A DNA stretch of 64,000 nucleotides from Ardenticatenaceae bacterium (GCA_020634395.1 JACKBU010000002.1:1-64000); one strand, 5' to 3'; counted from the first letter of the stretch, positions 26,198 through 36,657 are shown. Notes: generated from the sequence alone by a model not told the origin. Numbers and translations are program-made.

Positions 26198-29100
26198 TCA
26201 CAGATGGAGTGCGTAAGCGACTACTTCGTCCAGGGTCATTTGCCGCCCCTGGGCCACAGCCTCGGCCTGGGCAGCCGCAGGCAGTTTCTCGCGGGCCGGG
26301 GCCAGATTGTGGTTCAACCTTTGCTGATCATTCGGAGCCAGTGGCGCACCAATGTCTTCACGAACGGCCGTAGCCGCCGCCGCCAAATGCAGCGCCGGCA
26401 CGGCCTGCCCTTCCAGCGCCGACAGGCAGCTCAGGTCTTCCAGAACAAAGGCCAGGGCACGTTTGTCACCCAGCTCCCGGTTAATGCTCAGGCTCTCGCG
26501 ATAAAGCTCTCGCGCCCGGTGATAATCACCCTGGTCGCGCACGACGTTGGCCACGTTATTCAGCGCATTGGCAACCGACCAGCGATCCCCCACTTCGCGC
26601 GTTAGCACGATGGCATCTTCCAGGCGCTGCCGGGCCGTTTCCAGGTCGCCCAGGCTTAACGCCAGCAGCCCAAGATTGGTTAAAGAAACCGAAATAGCCA
26701 GCTTGTTGTTCAGCTTCTGGCGAATAGCCAGGCTTTCCTCGTACAGGCGGCGCGCCCGCTCATAATCGCCCTGGAAACGGGCGATTATGCCCATATTGTT
26801 TAGCAGATTGGCGATATTGGGTTCATCTGCCAGCGCGCGCCGGATAGCCAGGCTCTCTTCATACAAGAGTTGGGCCTGCCGGTAGTCGCCCTTTTGCGCT
26901 ACCAGGGTGCCGGCGGCGTGCAAAGCCTGTCCCACGCCGGCTTCATCGCCCAACTCTTCAAAGTTGAGGCGCGCTCGCGCCAGGCGCGCAGAGGCGTCGT
27001 CGAAGCGTCCCTGTTTGCGCAGCAGTTCGGCCAGAGCCAACTGGCAAGAGGCACGGCCGTACACGTCGTTTTGCTGCCGGGCCAGAGTCAGGGCGTCACG
27101 CAGCAGGTCTTCCGCTTCACTCCAGCGTCCTACCGGCTGCAGCGCCTCTCCCAGCTTCAACATCACGCTCACCTTTTCGTCCACGGGCATCAGGGGCAGC
27201 ACACGGCCGTAATAGGCTATGGCCGCTTCGTGCGCATACTTTTGATAAGCATCGGCCGCAGCCAGGAGCAGATATTGGCGTTTCTTATCTTCATTGAGGC
27301 CGTGCTCGTAATGATGGGCCAGAATCGGAATATAAAGGTCCAGAGAACCGGCATAAACCTGCTCAATATATTCACCAATTTGCGTGTGCAAACGCGCGCG
27401 CGTAGCAAACGGCAGGCTCTCGTAGGTCGCTTCCTGCGTCACCACGTGCTTAAAAATGTAGGCGAGTTCCGGTTCCGGTGTATCCAGTACCGTGAGTTCC
27501 ATGCGGCTCAAAGCGTCCAGGTTAGCCTGCACGGCCGACACGTCGCCCAGTTCGGGGTAGGCGCCCCACAACAACGCCGCCCGAAACAACCGGCCAATCA
27601 CGCTGGCTATTTTGAGGGTGCTTTTTTGCGCTTCGCTCAACTGATCAATGCGGCTCAAAATCAGGCTTTGCAGACTGTCGGGCAGGTCCAATGACGCCAG
27701 TGCGGTTACTTCTTCCGGGTGGATGTGCCGATCCTGCAGATAGTTCAGCAGTTCTTCGATGTAGAAGGGATTCCCTTCGGCCCGGGCAATGATGCGGGTG
27801 GTGAAGGTGGGGAAAACGGCCGTTTCCGGACCAAACAACTGAGCCAGTTTCAACTGGATCAGGCGCTCGGCTTCCTGCGGCGTAAACTCCTGCAGCGTAA
27901 TCTCGGTGAAATAAGGCAGCATATTCACCCGGGGCGGCACATCACCGCCCACCTCCACAATCCGATAAGCCAAAACCAGCAGCACCGGCAGATCGACCAT
28001 CGCCCGGCCGATAATTTCCAGCAAATCGTGCGAGAGGGGATCCATCCAATGCGAATCTTCCAAAACGAAGAGCAACGGCCGTTCCTTCGCCCGCGCCTGC
28101 AAACAGGCCACCAGCAGCGATTCCAGCGACGATTTTCGCAGCTTGGCGTCGAAAGAGCGCGTCAGATCATTGTCCGGAATAGGCAAATTCAAAACCGCGC
28201 TCAGCAGCGGCAGCCGGGGCAGCAGCGCCGGGTCAATCTGCGCCAGTTCCCCTTCCAAACGCGGCAGATACTCTTCCGGCGCCAGATCGCCCGAAACGTG
28301 AAAAAACCCACGCCAGATCGTCTGCCAGACGTGATAGCTGGTTTTTGTGGCATAAGACTGGCACTCGCCGCCAAATCCGGTCAGCCCATGCTGACGGGCC
28401 AGCCGGATAACTTCTGTCACCAGGCGCGACTTGCCCATTCCGGCGTCGGCCGTTATGCCGATAATCTGTCCCAGCCCGGCCGCCACCAGTTCCAGCTTCT
28501 CGGCCAGAAGCGCCATTTCTGCTTCCCGCCCCACAATCGGCAGCGCATAGGCCGGCTCCAGCAGCCGAATCATCGACCGCTGCCGGGTATCGCGCACGCT
28601 GGCCACAGCAATACGGCCGCTTTTACCCTTCACCTGCACATCGGGCAGCCGTTCCCAATCAAACGTATCAGCGGCGGCCTGCTGGATTTCCAGTGTGGCT
28701 AGAATTTGCCCCGGCAGTGCCTTTTCCATCAGCCGGGCAGATAAATTCACGCTGTCGCCCAGGACGCCATAGGTGCGGCGGGCCGTGCCGCCATACGCGC
28801 CTGTGCGCATCCGACCGGAGGCAATACCCATTTTCACGTCCTGAATATCTTTGTGATTGGCCGCCAGGCCCTTCAACTCCCAGGCCACAGAAACCGCGCG
28901 CGCGGCGTCGTCTTCGTGGGCCACGGGCGCACCAAAGGCCGCGTACAGGTAATTGCCCTTGTCGCCAATGCTCACTTGCAGCATGGCCCCATCATAACGA
29001 GTAACCAGACGCTGCACCTGTTGGATAAACCCGTCGAGCTTCTCCCCGGCCTGCGGGTCGAGGTCGTAGTCCAGCCCCCTGAACTGCACAAAGAGGGCAA

Positions 29101-29869
29101 TGGCCGGACGCAGTTCGGCCAGAAATTCGCCACGGCCGTTGCGCAGTTGATTGTAAACCGTCGGCAAAAGCCAGGGCTTGATCTGCTCGTCGCTGAGCGC
29201 GCCGGGCAGCGGCGGCCAGGCCTGACGCGCCACGGCCGTTTGCAGCGCCCCCACGACGGCAAACCGTTCGCTGCTTTGCGGCAGTGTTTGCCATGATTGG
29301 ACGACCAGGTATGGCTCCAACTGCGCGGCCGCCTGTGGTGTCAAGACCACATCCCCCTTTCCGGCCAGGCTGGCAGCGTCGGCTAAATCTTCCAGCATGT
29401 CCCCGGCCAGCACGTCGATCAACTGGATGTCGCTGCTGCCGACGACAAAACGGCGCGCTGTGCCCGTGGCTACGGCCGTCTTCACGGCCAGCGATACGGT
29501 GTTACCGGAAGGAATAACAATTTCGCGGAACTGGACCATCGCCTGCTGCATAGCCAGCGCGCAAGCTGCGGCCCGACGGCCGTCATCACCATCCAGCCAG
29601 CAGGTGATGGCATCCCCGGCAAACGCAATCACGCAGCCGCCAAACTGATACAGTTCTGTAATCAGGGCGTCGTATACCCGGTTTAGATGTCCGGTTAGCT
29701 CCTCCGCGCCCCGGCGAGCGCCCAATTCACGAGCCAGAGCCTCCATCAACGGCGTAAAACCAGAAATATCCGCCATTAAAGCGGAACCAGAGAGGCGCTC
29801 CGGCACGATTTGGCCGCGCGCCATTGCCTGGCGGCGGTCCATGGGAATATAGGCGCTCGGTTGTTCCAT
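26198..29869 (-). CDS. Double class III cyclase / AAA ATPase / TPR signalling protein
   Basis: This 1223-residue cytoplasmic protein has two cyclase-like domains. The first (about 30-185) has MADISGFTPLMEAL and GDAITCW; the second (about 235-430) has GKGNYLYAAFG-like 'IGDKGNYLYAAFGAP' and GDSVNLSARLM but lacks the first metal aspartate motif, so the pair may act as an internal heterodimer. An ATPase (about 440-720) has GMGKSRLV and ITADAG, followed by a helical bundle and about six TPR repeats (850-1200; NMGIIARFQGDYERARRLYE). Such cyclase-AAA-TPR proteins are common in Chloroflexota and Actinobacteria; the ligand and product nucleotide are unknown. It is monocistronic between terminators. 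Confidence 0.9.
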   Translation of the reverse strand: MEQPSAYIPMDRRQAMARGQIVPERLSGSALMADISGFTPLMEALARELGARRGAEELTGHLNRVYDALITELYQFGGCVIAFAGDAITCWLDGDDGRRAAACALAMQQAMVQFREIVIPSGNTVSLAVKTAVATGTARRFVVGSSDIQLIDVLAGDMLEDLADAASLAGKGDVVLTPQAAAQLEPYLVVQSWQTLPQSSERFAVVGALQTAVARQAWPPLPGALSDEQIKPWLLPTVYNQLRNGRGEFLAELRPAIALFVQFRGLDYDLDPQAGEKLDGFIQQVQRLVTRYDGAMLQVSIGDKGNYLYAAFGAPVAHEDDAARAVSVAWELKGLAANHKDIQDVKMGIASGRMRTGAYGGTARRTYGVLGDSVNLSARLMEKALPGQILATLEIQQAAADTFDWERLPDVQVKGKSGRIAVASVRDTRQRSMIRLLEPAYALPIVGREAEMALLAEKLELVAAGLGQIIGITADAGMGKSRLVTEVIRLARQHGLTGFGGECQSYATKTSYHVWQTIWRGFFHVSGDLAPEEYLPRLEGELAQIDPALLPRLPLLSAVLNLPIPDNDLTRSFDAKLRKSSLESLLVACLQARAKERPLLFVLEDSHWMDPLSHDLLEIIGRAMVDLPVLLVLAYRIVEVGGDVPPRVNMLPYFTEITLQEFTPQEAERLIQLKLAQLFGPETAVFPTFTTRIIARAEGNPFYIEELLNYLQDRHIHPEEVTALASLDLPDSLQSLILSRIDQLSEAQKSTLKIASVIGRLFRAALLWGAYPELGDVSAVQANLDALSRMELTVLDTPEPELAYIFKHVVTQEATYESLPFATRARLHTQIGEYIEQVYAGSLDLYIPILAHHYEHGLNEDKKRQYLLLAAADAYQKYAHEAAIAYYGRVLPLMPVDEKVSVMLKLGEALQPVGRWSEAEDLLRDALTLARQQNDVYGRASCQLALAELLRKQGRFDDASARLARARLNFEELGDEAGVGQALHAAGTLVAQKGDYRQAQLLYEESLAIRRALADEPNIANLLNNMGIIARFQGDYERARRLYEESLAIRQKLNNKLAISVSLTNLGLLALSLGDLETARQRLEDAIVLTREVGDRWSVANALNNVANVVRDQGDYHRARELYRESLSINRELGDKRALAFVLEDLSCLSALEGQAVPALHLAAAATAVREDIGAPLAPNDQQRLNHNLAPAREKLPAAAQAEAVAQGRQMTLDEVVAYALHL

Positions 29870-29964
29870 ACGGGAAACTATACGTCACTCCGGGCCACGT
29901 GACAATGAGGCGGCTGACAGCGGCAGGTGACGGGGCACATACCGCCGTCAGCCAGCCCGGATTT

Positions 29965-32900
29965 TTATGAGGGTTGGGTCGAATCGTAGAGCGGCCCACC
30001 ATCGATGGCGTCAATATCGCCTGCTTGATCGTGCGGAACGATGGGCACGCGTACCTGCCCCTGGCACTGCCCGCCCAAACCGTCTTCCGCCATGAAGTAA
30101 AGGTGATAGACACGGCCGTCGCCGTGCCCATCTCGTTCGGCCCGGATTTGCGGCGCAGCGGTACCTATGCCCAGCGCATCCGGCGCTAGTTTGCCCTGCC
30201 CTACCGGCTCGTCCTGGAATACGGCCGTCACTACCAGCGACAAAGTATCACCGTCCGGGTCGGTTACCCCCAGGATGTGGACCGTGTAAAAATCCTTATT
30301 TGCCGGCCACAGAACCATGGGATCGACCGTGGCCATGCCGCAAACCGGGTTATGGTTGGCCAGGTTGACGACAATCGCCACCGCCACCGCCGGCGACAAA
30401 AGGGCGCCGTCGCTGGCCCGGTAGGAAAAGCTGTCTGGCCCGACATAGTTCGGATCAGGCGTGTAGGTGAAGGAGCCATCCGCATGCAGATGAAGGCTGC
30501 CATGGGCGGGCGGTTGGTCCAGCACGGCCGTTAACCCATCACCCTCCACGTCGGTGTCATTGGCCAGCACGCCCGGCGCCGCTACAGACAGCACGCTGTT
30601 TTCGTCCACCTCATAGGCGTCGGCCACGGCCGTGGGGGCATCATTAACCGGATTGATCGTCAGCAGCACCTCGGCCGCGCTGCTGGTCTGGCCATCGCTG
30701 GCAGCATAGGTAAACGAATCGGCTCCGTAGAAGTCAGCGGCGGGCGTGTAGATGAAAGAACCGTCGCTGTTCAGGGTCACGCTGCCGTGCGCGGCCGGCG
30801 TTTGCAAAACGGCCGTTAACGCCTCACCATCCGCGTCCAGGTCGTTGGCCAGCACGCCCGGCGCGGCCACCGACAGCGGTGTATCTTCAGCAGTGGCATA
30901 AGCATCGGCCGCCGCAGTCGGCGCGTGGTTCAACAGGCTCAGGCTGCCGCCGGTCACAGCCGGATTGTACCGGGCATCGGCTAACGTCAGAACGACGCCG
31001 GTATGCAGGGGAATCGTCCCGCTGAAATATACGTTGACGGCGTACTCGCCCGGCGGCAGCGGCACGTGTCCCAGGACGGCCTGCCCGGCGCTGTCGGTAA
31101 TCACCGCCTGGCTGTGCCCGCCGTTGGGGCCGGTTAGCACAAAGAAGACCGTTTTCTGGCCCAGGTAACGGCCGTCGGCATCCTGCAAGGTCACCCACAG
31201 CAGTTCATCTGCCTCAGCATACCCGCCGGCCGGCTGATCTAACGTCAAAACTGTGTCTTGCGGGAGGATGGTAAAGGCCCCGGCAGCAGCCGCGGGCGCG
31301 AACACCGTGTTACCGGCATACGACACACGAACTGGATACTCGCCCGGCAGCCCCAGCAGGGTCAAACGGGCCGAGACACGTCCATCGGCTCCGGTGTATG
31401 CCGAGCGTGACTGCGGCCCCAGGCCAAAGGTAACCCGTTCGCCGACAACAGGTCCGGCAGGACCGGTTAGCAGCGCCGACAGTGTGACCTGCGAACCGTA
31501 CACACCCAGCGTCGGCGAATCGACCAGCGCCAGCGAAGTTGCCTCTGTTCCGCTTTCATCATTGAGTCCGGGAACGTAGAGGTCGCCGACGTTGGCCGCC
31601 AGCGTGGTCAGACCGATTCCGTTTACCGCCTGCACCATGTAGCGCATTTGCAACGGGTCTGTGCCATTGAGCGGCAAGACGCCTTCCCAACGGGTCGTGA
31701 TCGCCTCATTTTGGCTGAGATCCAACGACTGCCACTGGCCGGCGTAAGGGCCGGAAACGGCCGTGTATACCACCCACACCGCTTGAATGCCTGCCGACGG
31801 GTTGCCCACCACGTCCACGTCAAAACGCACTGCATCCGGCTGTAGGCTGGATACCACACGCGCGATAGTCGGCGGGGCGGAAAGCGCCGGCTGGCTGCCG
31901 CCGGTATACGTCGTGACGTTGCTGTTGTAGTAAAGCCGGAAATCCAGGCTGTCATAGCGGCGCATGGTGCCGGTTTGCGCCGCCGGGCCATCGGAGACAA
32001 ACTGCGCCGGCACAACCGCCAGGCGCGGCGCCCCATCGACCGGATCGCGCAGTTGATCGAAGTAGTTGGTGCGCCAGAACTGGACGGGGAAAAGCACGTC
32101 GGTCTGGAACGGCGCATGCACGCCGCGAATTTCCGTCGTCGGTCCGCCGGTGAAAGGCAAGATGTTTTCCAGATCGGTGTAACTGCCGCCACGGAAGCCA
32201 ATGCCGCGCAGGTAGGTATTCGGCACACCTACGTTAAGGATTTCCAGGGGGAAAGTTGGTTCGGCCGGATTGGTGAGGATACGGCCGTTATTCCCCGCCA
32301 GATAGAACCCGGTCACGGTATTGCCATCAACTACATTTTCCATCGCCACGGTATGGCTGGAGAAAGCCGGCGTGATCGTCAAGTCGGCCGTAGCCAGACC
32401 AAGCACGCTTCCCGGCCCGGTGGCCGCTGGGGTCACGCCGCTCACGGCCGAATCGTCCGAGGGGACGGGCAGACGCGCGCCCGGCATATCTACTCGCAGT
32501 TGGGGTAGACCAAAGAGTGCTGACTGCAGCAGCACCTTTTCATGGATGCCGCGCATCTGCGGCGTTTCGGCCAGATACTGCTGCTTGGCCATTACCAACG
32601 CCTGCCCGGCCGAGACGGGACCACTGCCCGTGCGCAGTGCCCGGCTAAACTCCAGGTACAGGCGCTCGCTGTACTCCAGAAAATCGGTGTCGCCGTATTG
32701 GTAGCCCGTGCCACCAATAAGCAGCGCGCCTTTGCTGGCAAACGCCTGCGCCCAGTCCGGTTCTTCGGTCACCAGGGGCACGCCATCGGCGTCAACGACG
32801 TTGTAGCCAGAGTGGCAGCCGGCACTAAAGACAAGGGCATTGCGCAGGTCCACCGGCGCGGCAATGAGTTCGCTGGCAGTCATGCGGGTCGTGTAATCGG

Positions 32901-35900
32901 CGGCCAGGGCGCCGCTGGCGCTGAAGTGCCCGGCCAGAAAGGCGATGTCATGGCGCTGGGAGAGCAACTGATCTCGGAGATCGTCGGCTGACCAGGCGGC
33001 CGGATCGGCCGGAGCCAGGGCGCGGTCGGCGATGAGGGTGTCGGCCGACTGGCCGATACCGGCTTCCAATTCTGTCTGCACGCCCAGAGCAGCGTCTTCC
33101 AGAAAATCGTAGCCGGTTACCAACGGCCGTGTGGTCAGCGGGGTCACACCATCCGGCGTAGCCAGATAAGCATCCAACACGGCCGTGGCCTGCACGGCCG
33201 TTTCTACCAGCCGCCCCACCGCCAGATCGGGGATGGGGATAACGGAATTTTTGAAGGAAACGGCCGTTTGCGAGCCGTATTCATCTTGCCCTAACACGTA
33301 GCCCAGGCGCAGACTGGCCTGTGATGCGCTGCCATCTTTCACGGGGGGCACGTAATTATTCTCATTGGCCAGCAGCGCATTGTCCGGGTAACGGAAGAAG
33401 GGAATCACGCTGTCGTTGCCGACAATAACCACGTAGGCCAGAGGATTTAGCGCCCGGTACTCCGTGACAATCTCTTTGATCGCGCCGGCTACCAGATTTT
33501 TAGCATAAGGGCAGGCGGGATGGGCGTCGGCCTGGGCATTGGCGGCGGCTACACGGCCGTCTGCCGCCACATCCACCAGCACACCGGCCACCTCTGGGCG
33601 GGCAGCAAACTCAGCCAGCTTCGCCGCTAAAGCCGCCTTTTCGGCCGGCGTTCCGGCCAGGCGCGCCATGTCGGCCAGAATGACCGTCTGGTAACTGCCG
33701 GCAGCAGGCGTGAGGCCGCCAGGTGGGAAAGCAGCGTCGCTCACGCCGCTGCAGCCGCCAGACTGCATCTCCACAGAAACCTTGAAGGGAAATTGATCGC
33801 TGGAGGCGCCGTTCGCGCCGCGCACGCGAATATAGAAGTCGCCGGTGTTGTTCCAGGTATTGACAATGATGCCTTCGTTGGCTGTTCCCCGGAACGCCGA
33901 AGCACCCAGAAGGCTGCGCAGTTGTGCCCCTGAAAACACCTCAGGACTGAACACTTCCGGACTAAAAACTTCGGGACTGAATACTTCCGGGCTGAACACT
34001 TCCGGGCTAAAGACTTCCGGGCTGAACGCGTCGGCGCTGAACACTTCGGGACTAAAGACCTCGGGACTGAACACTTCTGGACTGAATACTTCCGGGCTGA
34101 AAACTTCTGGGCTGAAGACCTCCGGACTAAAGACTTCCGGACTAAACACCTCCGGACTGAACGCTTCCGGGCTAAAGACTTCCGGACTAAAAACTTCGGG
34201 ACTGAAGGCCTCGGGGGCAAACTCAGCATCCAGGCGGGGCAGATCTTGCGGGGTTAGCAGATCGGTGTAGGCCTGGGCGATGTCCTTGTAGATGGTCAGG
34301 TCGTAGTTGGCGGGCAGGTCGGTGAGGGTGACGATGATTTTGCTGCCGGGCTGCACGCTGAACTTGTACCAGCGCGATTGGCCGGATCGGTCAAGGTACT
34401 GGTTCACGGCCGTGGGCCCCATATCGGCAGCCACGTCCAGGCGCAGCGCTGTGACCCAGGAAGTGTTGCCGGGACTGACGGTAATGCAGTCGGAAATTTC
34501 CGACGTGTTGCCGTCTTCGCTGGTGGCAGTGGCATATACGAAGGCATTCAGGGGAACGGCCGTCAGGCCATCGGCCTTGAAATAAGCGCTGCCCAGGTCA
34601 TCGGTGACGGCTTCGGCCGCGCCGAGATAAGTCTGGCTGCCGCCGCCATAGATGGGGCAGGCGTCCCCGGCGAAAAACTCCAGGGTAAAGGCTGTGCCGG
34701 GCGCGCTGTTTAGCCGGCCAGCCACCGTCATACCTTCGCCAGCCGGTACCGCGTAGAGCAAAACGGGGAAGTTTTGCAGCAGGTTAGCCCCTTCGTCAGA
34801 GTCGTCGGGGTCATTGGGGGAACGGCCGTCGCCGCCCAGGTCTATGCTCAAACCCCCGTTGTCGTGGATGTCGTTTTCAGAAATCTGGTTGCCCGTGCTG
34901 TCCAGGATGGCTACGCCGGCGCTGCCGTTCCAGGCCAACTCGTTCCCGGCAATCACGTTGCCGCCGCCACCACCAATCCACACGCCGCTGCCGCCAAAGT
35001 GAATGAGGCGCAGGCCGCGCACCGTACTGCTTCCGGCGTTTATTTCCAGGCCGTTTGTAGCCGAGCCGGCCTGGGAACCATCTACCACCACCCAGCCGCC
35101 AGGCTGCGTCGTGCCATCGATCAGGACAGCGTCGGTGACGGTGGGCAGCGACGACTGGGGATAGATAACCGGCGGATTATCGCCGGGGATGTTAAAGGAA
35201 ATGCTGTTGCTAACCGCCGAGGCGTTGGCCAGGTTGAGTGCTTCCCGGAAAGAACAGTGGGTGAAATTACAAACGCCGTCGTCCCGGTCGTCGGCCGTAT
35301 TGACAAAGAGGGTTGGTCCGGCCTGGCTGGGGTTCTTCAGTTCATACGCACCGATATCGCAGGCTTCTCCACGGGGGCGGCTTACACCGCGCTGGTCGGT
35401 GGGAGGGCAGACGGCGTTGCTGCCTGCTTCCACCGCCGGGCTGTCCGGCATTAGGGCATGGGTTGGCGTGTCGCCGTCATTTTCGGCCAGGGGTTCCAGG
35501 CGGGGATCCTGGCCGAGGATGTTGCCGGTTGTATCCCCGTTGATGGCGCACTCAGCAGCATCCTGGATAAGGTTGTATCCCGCCGACGTGAGCGCGCCGG
35601 TGCAGCTCCCCGCCAAAATTGTGTCGTCCAGGGTGAGCACGCCGCCGGAAACGGCCGTATCTCCCACAAGGGTGACAAAATGTAACGTTGTCGGGGCTTG
35701 CACGGCCAGGGCGCTGCCAGAGACGGCCGTGTTGCCGCTGATGGTACTGTTGATGAATTCGGCCGAGCCGCCGCTGACGACAACACCACCGCCGCTGCCG
35801 GAAACGGCCGTGTTGTCGGCAATGGTAACGGCCGTGGCGTGCAGCGAACCACCCACCGTCGCCAATCCCCCACCCGCACCAGAGGCCACGCTGTCCAACA

Positions 35901-36441
35901 GAGTCACCTCCCGCAGCGTCAGATGGGCGGTATTTAATATCGCCCCGCCATCGCCGGCGGCGTGACCCTGGCGCACAGTTACGCCTTCTATCGTGACGTT
36001 GCCTGCCAGGGTATGCAAAACGCGGTCCGTGATGTCGCTGCCATCAATAATCGTATCCTCAGCCTCGTGGCCCAGAATAACCAGGTCGCCAGCGATGTCC
36101 AGGTCGCCAGTTTGAGAGGCGTTTTCGCTGCCATTGTCGGTGCGCGACAGCCTATAAACTCCTGCCGGCAAAATAATGGTGTCTGCGCCATGACCGGCGG
36201 CACATTCTCCAGAGTCGCGCCCTGAGCGTTTATCCTGATTCGCGGCAATCACGGCTTCGCGCAGCGTGCACTTACCATCGTTAGAAACCTTCACATCGAG
36301 ATAGCTGTTGACCACGATATAGGAGTGGGCAAAGCTTATCTGATACGAACTCAAGGTCAGGGAAATGACAAACAGGATCAGGAATAAAAACCAGTATCTG
36401 ACGCGAACTACTGTCGTGTTAGAAAGAGATCGCTTATTCAT
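29965..36441 (-). CDS. Giant secreted protein with CSLREA, PEVFS repeat, clan-CD peptidase and cadherin-like repeats
   Basis: Starting at ATG 36441 the product has 2158 residues. A signal peptide (about 10-45: VRYWFLFLILFVISLTLSSY) precedes a CSLREA-type region (CTLREAVIAAN) and parallel-beta repeats (to about 330), a second CSFREALNLAN unit, and an Ig-like stretch. Nineteen PEVFS-type pentapeptides fill residues 742-837. A clan-CD, C25/gingipain-like domain follows (FLAGHFS His near 1169, SAGCHSGY Cys near 1209). Beta domains and two tandem cadherin/VCBS-like repeats (AEDTPLSVAAPGVLANDLDA and VDENSVLSVAAPGVLANDTD) precede the C-terminus. It is an exported or surface protein, perhaps a protease-adhesin; substrates are unknown. 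ATG 36441 starts the signal peptide; upstream start codons add only a non-hydrophobic tail. Confidence 0.85.
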   Translation of the reverse strand: MNKRSLSNTTVVRVRYWFLFLILFVISLTLSSYQISFAHSYIVVNSYLDVKVSNDGKCTLREAVIAANQDKRSGRDSGECAAGHGADTIILPAGVYRLSRTDNGSENASQTGDLDIAGDLVILGHEAEDTIIDGSDITDRVLHTLAGNVTIEGVTVRQGHAAGDGGAILNTAHLTLREVTLLDSVASGAGGGLATVGGSLHATAVTIADNTAVSGSGGGVVVSGGSAEFINSTISGNTAVSGSALAVQAPTTLHFVTLVGDTAVSGGVLTLDDTILAGSCTGALTSAGYNLIQDAAECAINGDTTGNILGQDPRLEPLAENDGDTPTHALMPDSPAVEAGSNAVCPPTDQRGVSRPRGEACDIGAYELKNPSQAGPTLFVNTADDRDDGVCNFTHCSFREALNLANASAVSNSISFNIPGDNPPVIYPQSSLPTVTDAVLIDGTTQPGGWVVVDGSQAGSATNGLEINAGSSTVRGLRLIHFGGSGVWIGGGGGNVIAGNELAWNGSAGVAILDSTGNQISENDIHDNGGLSIDLGGDGRSPNDPDDSDEGANLLQNFPVLLYAVPAGEGMTVAGRLNSAPGTAFTLEFFAGDACPIYGGGSQTYLGAAEAVTDDLGSAYFKADGLTAVPLNAFVYATATSEDGNTSEISDCITVSPGNTSWVTALRLDVAADMGPTAVNQYLDRSGQSRWYKFSVQPGSKIIVTLTDLPANYDLTIYKDIAQAYTDLLTPQDLPRLDAEFAPEAFSPEVFSPEVFSPEAFSPEVFSPEVFSPEVFSPEVFSPEVFSPEVFSPEVFSPEVFSADAFSPEVFSPEVFSPEVFSPEVFSPEVFSPEVFSGAQLRSLLGASAFRGTANEGIIVNTWNNTGDFYIRVRGANGASSDQFPFKVSVEMQSGGCSGVSDAAFPPGGLTPAAGSYQTVILADMARLAGTPAEKAALAAKLAEFAARPEVAGVLVDVAADGRVAAANAQADAHPACPYAKNLVAGAIKEIVTEYRALNPLAYVVIVGNDSVIPFFRYPDNALLANENNYVPPVKDGSASQASLRLGYVLGQDEYGSQTAVSFKNSVIPIPDLAVGRLVETAVQATAVLDAYLATPDGVTPLTTRPLVTGYDFLEDAALGVQTELEAGIGQSADTLIADRALAPADPAAWSADDLRDQLLSQRHDIAFLAGHFSASGALAADYTTRMTASELIAAPVDLRNALVFSAGCHSGYNVVDADGVPLVTEEPDWAQAFASKGALLIGGTGYQYGDTDFLEYSERLYLEFSRALRTGSGPVSAGQALVMAKQQYLAETPQMRGIHEKVLLQSALFGLPQLRVDMPGARLPVPSDDSAVSGVTPAATGPGSVLGLATADLTITPAFSSHTVAMENVVDGNTVTGFYLAGNNGRILTNPAEPTFPLEILNVGVPNTYLRGIGFRGGSYTDLENILPFTGGPTTEIRGVHAPFQTDVLFPVQFWRTNYFDQLRDPVDGAPRLAVVPAQFVSDGPAAQTGTMRRYDSLDFRLYYNSNVTTYTGGSQPALSAPPTIARVVSSLQPDAVRFDVDVVGNPSAGIQAVWVVYTAVSGPYAGQWQSLDLSQNEAITTRWEGVLPLNGTDPLQMRYMVQAVNGIGLTTLAANVGDLYVPGLNDESGTEATSLALVDSPTLGVYGSQVTLSALLTGPAGPVVGERVTFGLGPQSRSAYTGADGRVSARLTLLGLPGEYPVRVSYAGNTVFAPAAAAGAFTILPQDTVLTLDQPAGGYAEADELLWVTLQDADGRYLGQKTVFFVLTGPNGGHSQAVITDSAGQAVLGHVPLPPGEYAVNVYFSGTIPLHTGVVLTLADARYNPAVTGGSLSLLNHAPTAAADAYATAEDTPLSVAAPGVLANDLDADGEALTAVLQTPAAHGSVTLNSDGSFIYTPAADFYGADSFTYAASDGQTSSAAEVLLTINPVNDAPTAVADAYEVDENSVLSVAAPGVLANDTDVEGDGLTAVLDQPPAHGSLHLHADGSFTYTPDPNYVGPDSFSYRASDGALLSPAVAVAIVVNLANHNPVCGMATVDPMVLWPANKDFYTVHILGVTDPDGDTLSLVVTAVFQDEPVGQGKLAPDALGIGTAAPQIRAERDGHGDGRVYHLYFMAEDGLGGQCQGQVRVPIVPHDQAGDIDAIDGGPLYDSTQPS
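33931..34215. repeat. 15-bp tandem repeat encoding PEVFS (19 units)
   Basis: Nineteen consecutive 15-base units encode PEVFS, with PEAFS twice and ADAFS once. Synonymous differences between units show age or drift despite the constant peptide. The array links the N-terminal beta-solenoid part to the peptidase part. Confidence 0.95.
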
Positions 36442-36499
36442 TTGCTCACTTGTTACCCAGTAATCTGCGGTTAAACTGGCCCCCACGAACCCGTGTTTT

Positions 36500-36524
36500 A
36501 GAGGATACAAACTGATTATCCTCT
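36500..36524. promoter_or_regulatory. Inverted repeat near promoter of giant protein
   Basis: AGAGGATA and TATCCTCT are separated by nine bases. It lies about 60 bases upstream of the ATG and next to a candidate promoter, so it may be an operator or a leader hairpin. Confidence 0.45.
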
Positions 36525-36554
36525 ATTAACGTTACCTCATCGAGTTTACGTCAA
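36525..36554 (-). promoter_or_regulatory. Candidate promoter for giant secreted protein
   Basis: On the minus strand TTGACG (36554-36549), 18 bases and GTTAAT (36530-36525). The -10 element is weak (two mismatches). The 305-base gap 36442-36746 holds this, the inverted repeat at 36500 and the terminator at 36658; nothing else is evident there. Confidence 0.4.
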
Positions 36555-36657
36555 TTCTTAAGATTAGGGCAGCTTTCAGGAAGGCGAAGATCCAACACAG
36601 CCCTCACTGAGAATGATATAAGGTGCTTGCGATTGCCGACAATTATAGTTAGAAACA

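Noticed and set aside
33845..34270. Plus-strand Thr/Ser-Gly-Leu repeat protein
   Set aside because: It is the antisense reading of the PEVFS array.
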